Source: Actinocorallia populi
Lineage (GTDB): Bacteria > Actinomycetota > Actinomycetes > Streptosporangiales > Streptosporangiaceae
Direction of reading: 5' to 3'
Length of the DNA: 64,000 nt
NCBI RefSeq assembly: GCF_002995495.1
Contig: NZ_PVZV01000002.1
Coordinates: 62,001 to 126,000, forward strand
Of the stretch, positions 53,154-64,000 are shown piece after piece; positions within the stretch are counted from its first letter, which is position 1, and each line of letters opens with the position of its first letter. The notes beneath the pieces are model-generated. The model was given only the letters and a program-made list of their open reading frames with translations, did not search any database and was not told the DNA's origin. The position numbers were made by a program, and so were the translations under genes.

Positions 53154-54445
53154 TGGCGATCACCGGACGGGTCGGGCTGCTGGCGCTGCTGGCCGCGGCG
53201 CTGCCGCTGCTGTTCCCGTATGGCTGGGTGATCGCCGCGGTCGCGGGGGTGCTCGCCGTGGCCGTGGCCGCGGACTTCGCGCTGGCGGGCAACGTCCGCA
53301 GGCTGGTGCTGCACCGCTCCGGCGACACCAGCGTGCGGCTGGGGGAGTCGGCCTCGGTCGGGCTGATCGTGGAGAACCCCGGGACGCGGCGGGTGCGCGC
53401 CGTCGTGCGCGACGCCTGGCCGCCGAGCGCGGGCGCGGCCCCCCGCACCGCCGAGATCTCCCTGCCCCCCGGCGAGCGCAGGCGGATCGACCTGACGCTG
53501 ACCCCCACCCGGCGCGGCGACAGGTCGTCGGTGTCGGTGACCGTGCGCTCCACCGGCCCGCTGGGGCTGGCGGCCCGGCAGCTGACGCGGACCTCGCCGT
53601 GGACGGTGCGGGTCCTGCCCGCCTTCCCGTCGCGCCGGCACCTGCCCGCCAAGCTCCGCAAGCTCAGGGAGCTGACGGGGCAGCACGTCGCGCTCATCCG
53701 CGGCCAGGGCACGGAGTTCGACTCCCTGCGCGAGTACGTCCCGGGCGACGACGTGCGGTCGATCGACTGGCGGGCCACCGCGCGGCGCGGCGACGTGGTC
53801 GTGCGGACCTGGCGGCCGGAACGGGACAGGCGGATCTTCCTCGTCCTGGACACCGGCCGCACCTCGGCCGGGCGGGTCGGCGACGTGCCCCGCCTGGACT
53901 GCTCGATGGACGCGGCGCTGCTGCTGGGCGCCCTGGCCTCGCGGGCCGGGGACCGGGTGGACCTGCTCGCCTACGACCGCCGGGTGCGGGCCAGGGTCGA
54001 GGGGGCGCCGCGCACCGAGCTGCTGCCCGCCATGGTGCGGGCGATGGCGCCGCTGGAGCCGGAGCTGATCGAGTCGGACGCGGCCGGGATGGTCTCGGCG
54101 CTGCTGGCGCGCGCCCGGCGGCGCAGCCTGGTGGTGCTGCTGACCGAGCTGAACGCCGCGGCGCTGGAGGAGGGGCTGATCCCGCTGCTGCCGCGGCTCA
54201 CCGCCCGCCACCTGGTGATGATCGCCGCGGTCGCGGACCCGCGGGTGGCCGAGATGGCGGCCTCGCGCGGCGACCTGGCCGCCGTCTACGACGCGGCGGC
54301 GGCCGAGCGGGCGCGCGGCGAGCGGCGCAGGCTCACGGCCGAGCTGCGCCGGTACGGTGTCGAGGTGGTGGACGCCACGCCGGAGTCCCTGGCCCCGGCG
54401 CTGGCCGACGCCTACCTGGCGCTGAAGGCCGCCGGACGGCTGTGA
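53153..54445 (+). CDS. DUF58-domain protein
   Basis: 430 aa; ATG overlaps the moxR stop by one base. Two N-terminal membrane helices (VGLLALLAAALPLLFPYGWV to VAVAADFAL), then a beta-sandwich region, and the DUF58 core GTEFDSLREYVPGDDVRSID followed by WRATARRGDVVVRTWRPERD. A vWA-like C-terminal fold (RIFLVLDTGRTSAG) follows. Partner of MoxR; supposed to assemble or protect envelope complexes. Its natural neighbour SpoIIM is 12 kb away here. Confidence 0.92.
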
Positions 54446-54657
54446 CGGCGCCCGCCGGCCTGGCCGTAACCGGTCAAGACGGCGGACAGGGGAGGGAACC
54501 GGTCACGACGCCGGTCCGTTGGGCTCAGGAACGAATTGCGCGCGAGGGTGACCTGCACCATCCTGGACCTCACCTAGGATGGACAGGCTAAGAGTGGTAT
54601 GCGCGACAAGGGTTCCCACCCGCGTGCGGCTATCCGATCTGCAAGGAGCTTCCGAGA

Positions 54658-57411
<2,754 letters not shown>

Positions 57412-57431
57412 GCCCGCCCGGCACCCGCGAA

Positions 57432-57461
57432 CGCCGCCCGTCCCTCCAGGGACGGGCGGCG
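57432..57461 (+). terminator. secA terminator
   Basis: Perfect 13-bp arms (57432-57444, 57449-57461) with TCCA loop, 20 nt after the stop, followed by CCTTTCC. Confidence 0.85.
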
Positions 57462-57625
57462 TCCGCCTTTCCCGGCCCCTTCCGCGGGACCGCCCCGGCC
57501 ACCGCACGGGCGGCGGAGCACCCCCGGCGAGGGCCGCTCCGCGTCCACGGCGGTCCGCACCCGGCCCTGGCGGACCGGGCCGAGCGCGGCGGTCCCGCCT
57601 TCCGCGCCGGTTCTCCCGGCGGGGC

Positions 57626-58096
57626 TCAGGAGGGGATGACGGTCTCCAGGGCCGCGCACTTCCAGCGGCCGCGCAGGAGGACCAGGCGCAGGGCGATGGG
57701 CTGGATGCGGCCGCCGATCACGACGGTGGCGGTGATCTCGGCGACGCCGTCGCGCGGCTCCTGGATGCGGCGGTTGCGGATGCGGGGGGCGCCGGGGCGG
57801 ATCGGGAGGCGGTCGCGGGGGCGGGACGCCTGGCGGGTGAGGGCCCCGGCCAGCTCGGCGGTGGCCAGGGACGCCAGCTGCTGGAAGGGGCGGCGGCCGG
57901 CGAAGACCTCGGCGGCGACCCAGATCACCCGGTCGGCGGCGGGCCCGAGCGCCTCGACGCCGCCGGGGGCGCCCCTGGCCTGCTCCTCGCACGGATACGG
58001 CTTGAAGGCCAGGCTCCCCCCGGTCTCGGGCGTCCAGTCCTCCCTGGCCGTGACGTCCATGACCGACACCAGCCGGACCACGCGCGGACGCGGCAT
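57626..58096 (-). CDS. Rv3235-family protein
   Basis: 156 aa from the ATG at 58096, preceded by GAGGAGGTCGC (the open frame extends to 58189). C-terminal domain: ADRVIWVAAEVFAGRRPFQQ, LATAELAGALTRQA, and IQPIALRLVLLRGRWKCAAL. Conserved actinobacterial family found near secA (Rv3235 in Mycobacterium tuberculosis); function unknown. No signal peptide or membrane helix. Confidence 0.88.
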   Translation of the reverse strand: MPRPRVVRLVSVMDVTAREDWTPETGGSLAFKPYPCEEQARGAPGGVEALGPAADRVIWVAAEVFAGRRPFQQLASLATAELAGALTRQASRPRDRLPIRPGAPRIRNRRIQEPRDGVAEITATVVIGGRIQPIALRLVLLRGRWKCAALETVIPS

Positions 58097-58219
58097 GCGA
58101 CCTCCTCTCGACGCGCGCCCTGTGCGCGCATCTGACAGAGGCCCCGAGGCGGCCCCGTGATACGGGGCGCTCGGTAAATTCCGCGTCATGCCGGGGCCGC
58201 GGGCCGTCCGGCGGCCGGG

Positions 58220-58993
58220 TCAGCGGGAGCGGACGAGGCTGGTGTGGAGCCGGTAGCGGTCGGCGCGGTAGGCGGACTCGGTGAGCTCGGCGCAGGTGGA
58301 GTTCTGGTAGGAGCGCCGGCGCAGGAGCAGGACCGGGCTGCCGTGGGGGAGGTGGAGGAGGTCGGCGTCGCCGGGGGTGGCGATGCCGGCCTCGACGGTC
58401 TGGTCGCCGGAGTCGAAGACGACGCCGTAGCGGTGCTCCAGCAGGTCGTAGAGGGACTGGCCGGGGGAGCGGACCGCCAGGAGGTCGGGGGCCAGGGCCG
58501 CGGGGATGTGGCAGCGCTCCAGGGCCATGGGGGTGCCGTCGGCGGTGCGCAGCCGCTCGATGATGTGCACGGGGGCGCCGGGCGCGAGGCCGAGGCCCTT
58601 GGCGACGTGCCCCGCGGCGGGGAGGGTGCGCTGGTCCAGGTCCACGGAGCCGGGCACCATGCCGCGCGCCTTCATCTCCTCGGTGAAGGAGGAGCTCAGC
58701 CGCAGCGGCATGTCGATCTTGGGACGGGCGACGAAGGTGCCCTTGCCCGGCACCCGGTACAGCCTGCCCTCGGCGACCAGCTGGTCCACCGCCTGGCGGA
58801 CGGTCATCCGGGACAGGCCGTAGCTGTGGCACAGCTCGCGTTCGGACGGCATGGGGGCGTCGACCCCGAGTTCCGACTCCTCGATCAGGTCGAGGAGGAG
58901 ACCGCGGAGCTGGACGTACTTCGGCACCGGGCTGGAGGCGTCGATGGCGGCCAAGTCTTTACCACCTCGTGAGAGAAGGGCCTTTGAGGTCAT
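58220..58993 (-). CDS. dasR: GntR/UTRA regulator, DasR-like
   Basis: 257 aa. Winged HTH (PKYVQLRGLLLDLIEESELG, PSERELCHSYGLSRMTVRQA) and UTRA ligand domain (SSFTEEMKARGMVPGSVDLD, GTPMALERCHIPAALAPDLL, LTESAYRADRYRLHTSLVR). Length and sequence match DasR/NagR, which sense glucosamine-6-phosphate and repress amino-sugar and PTS genes. Divergent from an amino-sugar SIS gene followed by ptsH-ptsI. DasR-like operators lie in the shared promoter. Assignment as the true DasR orthologue is probable, not certain. Confidence 0.85.
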   Translation of the reverse strand: MTSKALLSRGGKDLAAIDASSPVPKYVQLRGLLLDLIEESELGVDAPMPSERELCHSYGLSRMTVRQAVDQLVAEGRLYRVPGKGTFVARPKIDMPLRLSSSFTEEMKARGMVPGSVDLDQRTLPAAGHVAKGLGLAPGAPVHIIERLRTADGTPMALERCHIPAALAPDLLAVRSPGQSLYDLLEHRYGVVFDSGDQTVEAGIATPGDADLLHLPHGSPVLLLRRRSYQNSTCAELTESAYRADRYRLHTSLVRSR

Positions 58994-59012
58994 GTTTCCA
59001 TAACGGTAGAGT

Positions 59013-59053
59013 CCATACTGGTATGGTCCGGACTAGACCGGCTAAATCCGGTC
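59013..59053. promoter_or_regulatory. Overlapping DasR-type operators
   Basis: Two 16-bp candidates, 59017-59032 and 59027-59042, each match the dre consensus ACTGGTCTAGACCAGT at 11 of 16 positions and are offset by one helical turn. Additional dyads are CCATAC-TG-GTATGG (59013-59026) and GACCGG-N6-CCGGTC (59036-59053). All lie in the 85-bp divergent promoter of dasR and the SIS gene. Confidence 0.65.
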
Positions 59054-59078
59054 AAAGAAGTTCAAGGGAAGGGACCCC

Positions 59079-60122
59079 ATGCCCAGTCGGATGAGGCACG
59101 AGATCGGCGAGCAGCCGGAGGCGCTGCGCGCGACCATCGGCTCCCTGCTCCCGCGGATCGCGGAACTGGAGAAGCTGGCCGCCGGCACCCGCCAGGTGCT
59201 GTTCGTGGCCCGGGGCTCCTCCGACAACGCGGCCGTCTACGGGCGCTACCTGGTGGAGTCGCGGACCGGGCGGCTGGCGTCCCTCGCCGCGCCGTCCATC
59301 GCCACCACCTACCGCAGCCGGATCGACCTGGACGGCGTGCTCGCGGTGGCGATCAGCCAGTCGGGCAGGACCGAGGAGATCGTCGAGACCATGGCCTGGG
59401 CGCGCGACTGCGGCGCCAGGACCGTGGCGGTGACCAACGGGCACGGCTCCCCGCTGGCCGAGGCCGCGGACGTGGCGCTGCTCACCGAGGCGGGCGACGA
59501 GCTGGCGGTCCCGGCGACCAAGACCTACACCACCCAGCTGGCCGCGCTGGCGGTGCTGGGCGCGGGCCTGGGCGCCGACGTGGACCCGGCCGACCTGGCG
59601 CGGGTGCCCGACGAGATCGAGCGGTTGATCGAGGCCACGGAGGCGGCCGAGGAGCTGCCCCTGATCGTCGAGGAGCTGGCCCGGGTGCAGGGCGTCGTCG
59701 TCTCGGCGCGCGGCCTGGCCTTCGGCACCGCGCTGGAGCTGGCGCTCAAGCTCAAGGAGGCCTGCTACCTGCACGCCATGGGCCTGTCGTACGCCGACCT
59801 CCTGCACGGCCCCATCGCGGTCGTGGACGAGAACACCCCGGCGATCGTGCTGGGCGCGGCAGGCAGCCCGGTCATGGCGGGCACGGCGGCGCTGGCGGCC
59901 CGGGTGGCCGAGGCCGGGGCGCGCGCCTACGGGATCGGCGGCGGCCCCGCGCTGGCGGGGGCGTCCTCGCTGGCGCTGCCGGGCCCGGCGCTGCCGGAGT
60001 GGACGGCGCCCCTGGGTCTGATCGTCCCGGGTCAACTGGTGGTAGAGCGATTGGCACGCAGGCTTGGGATTAATCCGGACGTACCCCGTGGTTTGAATAA
60101 AGTGACCCAAACCGGTGTATAG
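59079..60122 (+). CDS. SIS-domain amino-sugar phosphate enzyme (GlmS-C/NagB-II type)
   Basis: 347 aa with two SIS domains and no glutaminase domain. Motifs: FVARGSSDNAAVYGRYLVES, ISQSGRTEEIVETMAWARDC, PATKTYTTQLAAL, LELALKLKEACYLHAMGLSY, DLLHGPIAVVD, and the C-terminal NPDVPRGLNKVTQT of the GlmS isomerase family. Stand-alone proteins of this kind are glucosamine-6-phosphate deaminases (NagB-II) or related isomerases. Control by the divergent DasR-like protein fits a GlcN6P-consuming step. Confidence 0.88.
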   Translation: MPSRMRHEIGEQPEALRATIGSLLPRIAELEKLAAGTRQVLFVARGSSDNAAVYGRYLVESRTGRLASLAAPSIATTYRSRIDLDGVLAVAISQSGRTEEIVETMAWARDCGARTVAVTNGHGSPLAEAADVALLTEAGDELAVPATKTYTTQLAALAVLGAGLGADVDPADLARVPDEIERLIEATEAAEELPLIVEELARVQGVVVSARGLAFGTALELALKLKEACYLHAMGLSYADLLHGPIAVVDENTPAIVLGAAGSPVMAGTAALAARVAEAGARAYGIGGGPALAGASSLALPGPALPEWTAPLGLIVPGQLVVERLARRLGINPDVPRGLNKVTQTGV

Positions 60123-60123
60123 C

Positions 60124-60135
60124 CTGGTTTACCAG
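60124..60135. promoter_or_regulatory. CTGGT-TT-ACCAG palindrome upstream of ptsH
   Basis: A perfect 12-bp palindrome sharing CTGGT/ACCAG arms with the DasR consensus but with a 2-nt rather than 4-nt centre. It lies 73 nt before ptsH. Possible degenerate DasR site. Confidence 0.35.
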
Positions 60136-60207
60136 TAAGCAAGATTTCCCGCTGTTCCGGCCGGGAGCGGACCGGCTCTCTGGAACAATCCACCTTGAAG
60201 GAGGATC

Positions 60208-60480
60208 ATGGCTGAGCGTCTGGTGAGAGTCGAGTCGATGGTCGGCCTGCACTCCCGGCCGGCGGCGGAGTTCGTGAAGGCCGCCGCCCAGTGTCCGGTC
60301 GAGGTGAGTGTGGGGCGTCACACGGGAGAGCTGGTCAACGCCAAGAGCATCCTGGCCGTGCTGGCCCTGGACGCGCGTCCGGGCGAGCACCTGCGGCTGT
60401 GCGCCGAAGGCGAGGGCGCGGAGGAGGTCCTGGACCGTCTGGCGAGCCTGTTCACGCAGTTCTCGGAGACGAATGCGTGA
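60208..60480 (+). CDS. ptsH: Phosphocarrier protein HPr
   Basis: 90 aa; ATG with GAAGGAGGATC upstream. Active-site His15 in VGLHSRPAAEFVKAA and the regulatory Ser47 in NAKSILAVLAL are present. Transfers phosphate from enzyme I to sugar-specific EIIA proteins. The last eight bases overlap the ptsI start region. Confidence 0.96.
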   Translation: MAERLVRVESMVGLHSRPAAEFVKAAAQCPVEVSVGRHTGELVNAKSILAVLALDARPGEHLRLCAEGEGAEEVLDRLASLFTQFSETNA

Positions 60481-62146
60481 GCTCCTCGGAACGGGAGTCA
60501 GCTCCGGCGTAGGAGTCGGTCCCGTCCGCGTCGTGAGCGGCACGGTGCCCGAGCCGCCCGCCGACCCCTTCTCCGGCGACCCCGTCGCCGAGACGGCCCG
60601 CGCCCTGGAGGCGCTGGAGGCGGTCGGACGCGAGCTGGAGTCCCGGGCGCAGGCCGCCGGCGGCGAGGCCAAGGACATGCTGGCCGCCCAGGCCCTGATG
60701 GCCCGCGACCCCGACCTGGCCGGCGAGATCAGGATCGGCATCTCCGCGGGGCTCACCGCCGCCCGCGCCGTCTACGAGTCCTTCGGCTTCTACCGGGAGC
60801 TCCTGTCCGGGGCGAGCGACTACATGTCCGCCCGGGTGAGCGACCTGGACGACGTGCGCGACCGCGCCGTGGCCCGGCTGATGTCGCTCGCCGTCCCCGG
60901 GGCGCCCGAGTCCGACGAACCGTACGTGCTCATCACCCAGGACCTCGCCCCCGCCGACCTCGCGCTGCTCGACCCGCGGCAGGTCGTGGCGTTCGTGACC
61001 GAGGAGGGCGGCCCGATCGGGCACACCGCGATCCTCGCCCGCGCCATGGGCATCCCCGCCATCGTCTCCTGCCCCGGCGTGCTGGAGCTGAAGGACGGCG
61101 AGCGCGTCCTGGTCGACGGGGCCTCCGGCCGGCTGACCGTCGACCCGGAGGACGAGCAGATCCGCCGGGCCAAGGCGGCCGAACGCGCCCGCGCCGAGGC
61201 CGTCGGCAGCGCCACCGGCCCCGGCCGCACCAAGGACGGCCACCCGGTCCCGCTGCTGGCCAACATCGGCGGCCCCAAGGACGTCGACCGCGCCCTGGCC
61301 AGCGGAGCCGAGGGCGTCGGCCTCTTCCGCAGCGAGTACCTCTTCCTCGACCGCGAGGTCCCCCTCACCGAGGAGCAGCAGATCGCCGCCTACCGCGAGG
61401 TGCTGGAGGCCTTCCCGCGCGTCGTGGTGCGGGTCCTGGACGCGGGGGCGGACAAGCCGCTGCCGTTCCTGCCCCCGGCCGCGGTCGAGCCCAACCCCGC
61501 GCTGGGCGAACGCGGCCTGCGCCTGCTGCGCCGCCACCCGCACGTGCTGCGCGGCCAGCTGCGCGCCCTGGCCAAGGCGGCCGAGGGGCTGCCCGCCGAC
61601 CGCCTGCGCGTGATGGCGCCGATGGTCACCGACGCCGAGGAGGCGCGGGTGTTCACCGCCGCCTGCCGGGAGGCCGGGCTCACCCAGGCGGGCATCATGA
61701 TCGAGGTCCCCGCCGCCGCCATCCGCGCCCGCGACATCGCCGAGGAGGTCGACTTCTTCAGCCTCGGCACCAACGACCTGGCCCAGTACGTCTTCGCGGT
61801 GGACCGCCAGGTCACCAGCCTCACCCGGCTGCAGGACCCGTGGCGCCCCGCCCTGCTGGACCTCATGGCCTTCGCGGCCGAGGCGGCCGTCGGCGCCGGC
61901 AAGGGCTGCGGGGTGTGCGGCGAGGCCGCGGCCGACCCGATCATGGCCTGCGTGCTGGCCGGACTCGGCGTCACCAGCCTGTCGATGAGCGCGCCGTCCC
62001 TGCCCCTGGTCCGCGCCGCCCTGGCCGCCCACACCCTGGACGAGTGCCGCGCCGCGGCCGCCGCGGCCCGCGCCGCCCGCACCGAGACCCAGGCCCGCCG
62101 GGCCGCCCGCGCCGCCCTCCCCGCACTGGAGACCCTCGGCCTGTGA
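60473..62146 (+). CDS. ptsI: Phosphoenolpyruvate-protein phosphotransferase (enzyme I)
   Basis: 557 aa from ATG 60473, overlapping ptsH by 8 nt. HPr-binding N-domain, phosphohistidine domain with His184 in EGGPIGHTAILARAMG, and PEP-binding C-domain: GVGLFRSEYLFLDREVPLTE, FRVLDAGADKPLPFL-like segment (VVRVLDAGADK), MIEVPAAAIRARDIAEEVDF, FSLGTNDLAQYVFAVDR and catalytic Cys region GKGCGVCGEAAADP. First step of PTS sugar uptake, e.g. GlcNAc. Full length. Confidence 0.96.
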   Translation: MRELLGTGVSSGVGVGPVRVVSGTVPEPPADPFSGDPVAETARALEALEAVGRELESRAQAAGGEAKDMLAAQALMARDPDLAGEIRIGISAGLTAARAVYESFGFYRELLSGASDYMSARVSDLDDVRDRAVARLMSLAVPGAPESDEPYVLITQDLAPADLALLDPRQVVAFVTEEGGPIGHTAILARAMGIPAIVSCPGVLELKDGERVLVDGASGRLTVDPEDEQIRRAKAAERARAEAVGSATGPGRTKDGHPVPLLANIGGPKDVDRALASGAEGVGLFRSEYLFLDREVPLTEEQQIAAYREVLEAFPRVVVRVLDAGADKPLPFLPPAAVEPNPALGERGLRLLRRHPHVLRGQLRALAKAAEGLPADRLRVMAPMVTDAEEARVFTAACREAGLTQAGIMIEVPAAAIRARDIAEEVDFFSLGTNDLAQYVFAVDRQVTSLTRLQDPWRPALLDLMAFAAEAAVGAGKGCGVCGEAAADPIMACVLAGLGVTSLSMSAPSLPLVRAALAAHTLDECRAAAAAARAARTETQARRAARAALPALETLGL

Positions 62147-62294
62147 CCGCGGGACGCGTCCACGCGCACGTCCTGCGGTGATCAGGGCCGGGCCCGTGTC
62201 GATTCCTGCGCAGCCGCCGGCTCGGCGGTGTGCGGGCCGCCGCCCCGATGAAGCCCGCGGGACGCGTCCGCGCGCACGTCCCGCGGTGATCGGG
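62147..62294. terminator. Duplicated hairpin terminator between ptsI and convergent gene
   Basis: Two near-identical ~40-bp copies (62147-62187 and 62255-62294), each beginning CCGCGGGACGCGTCC and each forming a hairpin: CGCGGGACG with CGTCCTGCG (one mismatch) in the first, CGCGGGACG with CGTCCCGCG (perfect, 62256-62264 / 62277-62285) in the second. Probably bidirectional termination. Confidence 0.65.
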
Positions 62295-62299
62295 GGCGG

Positions 62300-63346
62300 T
62301 CAGGCCTGGTCGATCCATCGTGTCGCCAGTGACCAGATCCAGCCCGCGTAGGAGTGCAGGCCCTCGCCCATGCGGCGGTCCATCCGTCCGTTGAGGGCGC
62401 GGAAGTAGCTGCCCTCCAGGAGGGCGGCCAGGCGGAAGCACGCCAGGACCTGGAACCAGGGGAAGTACGAGACGTCCCTGCCGGTCAGCCCGGCGTAATG
62501 GGCGACGAGCTCGGCACGGGTGGGCATGTCCTCCCACGGCTGCATCTGGGGTGCGCTGCCGGGAGGGTCGCCCTCCTCGCGCCAGGCGGTGAGGATCCAG
62601 GCGAGGTCCAGAAGAGGGTCGCCCAGGGAGGCCATCTCCCAGTCCACGATCCCCGCGACCCTCGGGGCGTCGTGGGCGTACATCACGTTCGCGAACTGCA
62701 GGTCGCCGTGGACGACGCCGATGTGCGTGGTGGGCGGCGGGTTCTTCTGGAGCCACTCGCCCACCCGGGCGACGGCGGGAGCCTCGTTCTCACGGTATTC
62801 GGCGTTCTCCCGGTAGCCCTCGAGCATCCTCAGGTAACGGGGGGTCTGGCGCTGCGTCCAGCCCTCGGTGCGGCTGAGACCGGTGAGCCTTATTGCGTCC
62901 GGGTCGACCGAGCCCAGCCTGGCGGCCGAGGCGACCAGGTCGAACGACACCGCGCGCCGCCAGGAGGCGTCGGTGGCGTACCGTCCGGGCAGGTCGCCCC
63001 TGGGCATGAAGCCGTTGATCTTCTCCAGGACGGAGAACGGCGCCCCGATGACGGAGTCGTCCAGGCAGCTCGCGTACAGCCGGGGATGGGGGACGTCCGT
63101 GCCGGCCAGCGCGGTCAGGACGCGGCTCTCCCGTTCGAAGGAGGAGGCCGGGCTCTCGGCGGAGTACCGGCCCGGACGGCGCAGCACCAGCTCGGCGCCG
63201 TCGGCGCGGCGCATCGTGAAGAGCAGGTTCTGCGCGCCGCCCTTCAGCGGGGTGAGGGACTCGACCGGGCCGTCGCCGGGCAGCCCGGCGAGGCCGGGCC
63301 ACCGGTTGAGGCGGTCGAGGTCGACGATCGGCTCGGCGGGGCTCAT
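62300..63346 (-). CDS. Phosphotransferase (APH/ACAD10-like kinase fold)
   Basis: 348 aa from the ATG overlapping the upstream stop (ATGA). Kinase-like fold: GGAQNLLFTMRRADGAELVLRRP at the N-lobe, catalytic loop VVHGDLQFANVM, metal-binding VDWEMASLGDPLLDLAWIL. This is the family that in actinobacteria pairs with acyl-CoA dehydrogenases, and in ACAD10/11 is fused to one. It probably phosphorylates 4-hydroxyacyl-CoA or a related substrate before removal or oxidation. Coupled to the acyl-CoA dehydrogenase gene. Confidence 0.88.
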   Translation of the reverse strand: MSPAEPIVDLDRLNRWPGLAGLPGDGPVESLTPLKGGAQNLLFTMRRADGAELVLRRPGRYSAESPASSFERESRVLTALAGTDVPHPRLYASCLDDSVIGAPFSVLEKINGFMPRGDLPGRYATDASWRRAVSFDLVASAARLGSVDPDAIRLTGLSRTEGWTQRQTPRYLRMLEGYRENAEYRENEAPAVARVGEWLQKNPPPTTHIGVVHGDLQFANVMYAHDAPRVAGIVDWEMASLGDPLLDLAWILTAWREEGDPPGSAPQMQPWEDMPTRAELVAHYAGLTGRDVSYFPWFQVLACFRLAALLEGSYFRALNGRMDRRMGEGLHSYAGWIWSLATRWIDQA

Positions 63347-64000
63347 GCCTTCTCCTCGATCTTCTTCAGCTGGTCGGCGTACTTCTCGCGGGCCGCCTCC
63401 AGGCGGGTGGGAACGTGGTGGGAGCCGAAGAGCCGGTCCTCGGCGGGTTCGGCCTCTTGGAGCAGGAGCCGGGCGACGACGTCCTTGTGGGTCTCGGTGG
63501 GGCCGTCCGCGATGCCGAGCGTGGGGCCGCTCTGCCACAGGCGCATCAGCGGGAGCTCGTTGGAGACGCCGAGGGCGCCGTGGAGGTGGATGGTGCGGTA
63601 GGAGATGTCGACGAGCGTCTTGGGCGTGGCCGCCTTGACCGCGGAGATGTGCAGGCGCGCGGCCCTGGCGTGCTCGCGCTCGCCGGTGGCGTTGGCCCGG
63701 TCGACCTGCCAGGCCGCGTGCAGCACCTGGAGCCGGAACTGCTCCAGCTGGATCCAGGAGTCGGCGAGCTGCTGCCGGACGGCCTGCTGGTCCGACAGGG
63801 GGCCGCCGCGGGTGCGGCGGCTGACGATGCGCTCGCTCATCATCTCCAGGGCGCGCCGGCACTGGGCGACGGCGCGCATCGCGTGGTGCAGGCGCCCGCC
63901 GCCGAGGCGCGTCTGGGCGATGGCGAAGCCCCGGCCGGGTTCGCCGAGCAGGTTCTCGGCCGGCACCCGGCAGCCGGTGAAGCGCAGGTAGCCGTGCCCG
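63343..64000 (-). CDS. Acyl-CoA dehydrogenase, C-terminal part (runs off the window)
   Basis: The last ~219 codons are present; the frame is open to the window edge (a GTG at 63966 is internal, reading RVPAENLLGEPG). Typical C-terminal domain: GEPGRGFAIAQTRLGGGRLH, DQQAVRQQLADSWIQLEQFR, IHLHGALGVSNELPLMRLWQ. Oxidises an acyl-CoA with FAD. Length and sequence fit the ACAD10/11-like group partnered with the adjacent kinase-like protein. Confidence 0.92.
   Translation of the reverse strand, partial: GHGYLRFTGCRVPAENLLGEPGRGFAIAQTRLGGGRLHHAMRAVAQCRRALEMMSERIVSRRTRGGPLSDQQAVRQQLADSWIQLEQFRLQVLHAAWQVDRANATGEREHARAARLHISAVKAATPKTLVDISYRTIHLHGALGVSNELPLMRLWQSGPTLGIADGPTETHKDVVARLLLQEAEPAEDRLFGSHHVPTRLEAAREKYADQLKKIEEKA

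Overview
The window is high-GC actinobacterial chromosome. The evidence is the strong third-position GC bias with long shadow frames on the other strand, many GTG/TTG starts and 4-nt GTGA/ATGA overlaps, leaderless-looking promoters, an AfsR/SARP regulator, a DUF397/XRE locus, mycothiol-type enzymes, and the conserved block manB - Trm112 - SIS - ahcY - mtrAB - lpqB - hpf - secA. A Streptosporangiales-type genome (Actinomadura and relatives) is my inference from this mix; genus cannot be fixed from sequence alone. I see no rRNA, tRNA or CRISPR array.

Layout. 1-4.1 kb: sugar-phosphate operon (DUF3499, phosphomannomutase, Trm112-like, SIS isomerase) with a CDF metal transporter. 4.2-10.3 kb: NarL-type two-component pair, MerR regulator divergent from ahcY, then a second short archaeal-type AhcY and an unknown protein. 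10.4-18.9 kb: ArsR/CDF metal module, patatin-like protein, MarR/VOC pair, YibE/F, LysR/MFS pair. 18.9-26.3 kb: giant AfsR-like regulator divergent from two oxidoreductases, a TIGR03086 protein and a DUF397/XRE/anti-sigma ATPase locus. 26.5-33.7 kb: secreted serine hydrolase, then a phosphonate uptake and breakdown cluster (phnDCE, TIGR03364 oxidase, UTRA regulator, phosphonatase-like HAD) and a nitrilase-fold amidase. 33.7-38.5 kb: YtrA regulator, ABC-2 exporter and secreted penicillin acylase in one operon.

38.8-58.1 kb is the conserved cell-envelope/secretion core: RDD, SpoIIM, orphan LuxR regulator, hpf, ComF, lpqB-mtrB-mtrA on one strand, and membrane protein, DUF4129, DUF4350, moxR, DUF58, secA on the other. 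A TnpB-only IS200/IS605-type element sits between DUF4350 and moxR. Its ends can be fixed almost to the base because removing it restores a GTGA stop/start overlap. 58.2-62.1 kb: DasR-like regulator, amino-sugar SIS enzyme, HPr and enzyme I of the PTS, with DasR-like operators in the divergent promoter. The window ends in a kinase-like phosphotransferase and the C-terminal part of an acyl-CoA dehydrogenase.

Main points for a second look: the IS insertion exactly in a stop/start overlap, with a predicted omegaRNA guide matching the empty site; mutually exclusive hairpins in the hpf leader; tandem AhcY paralogues of different lineages; a minus-strand terminator with no annotated upstream gene; and the phosphonate cluster with well-defined operator-like sequences.
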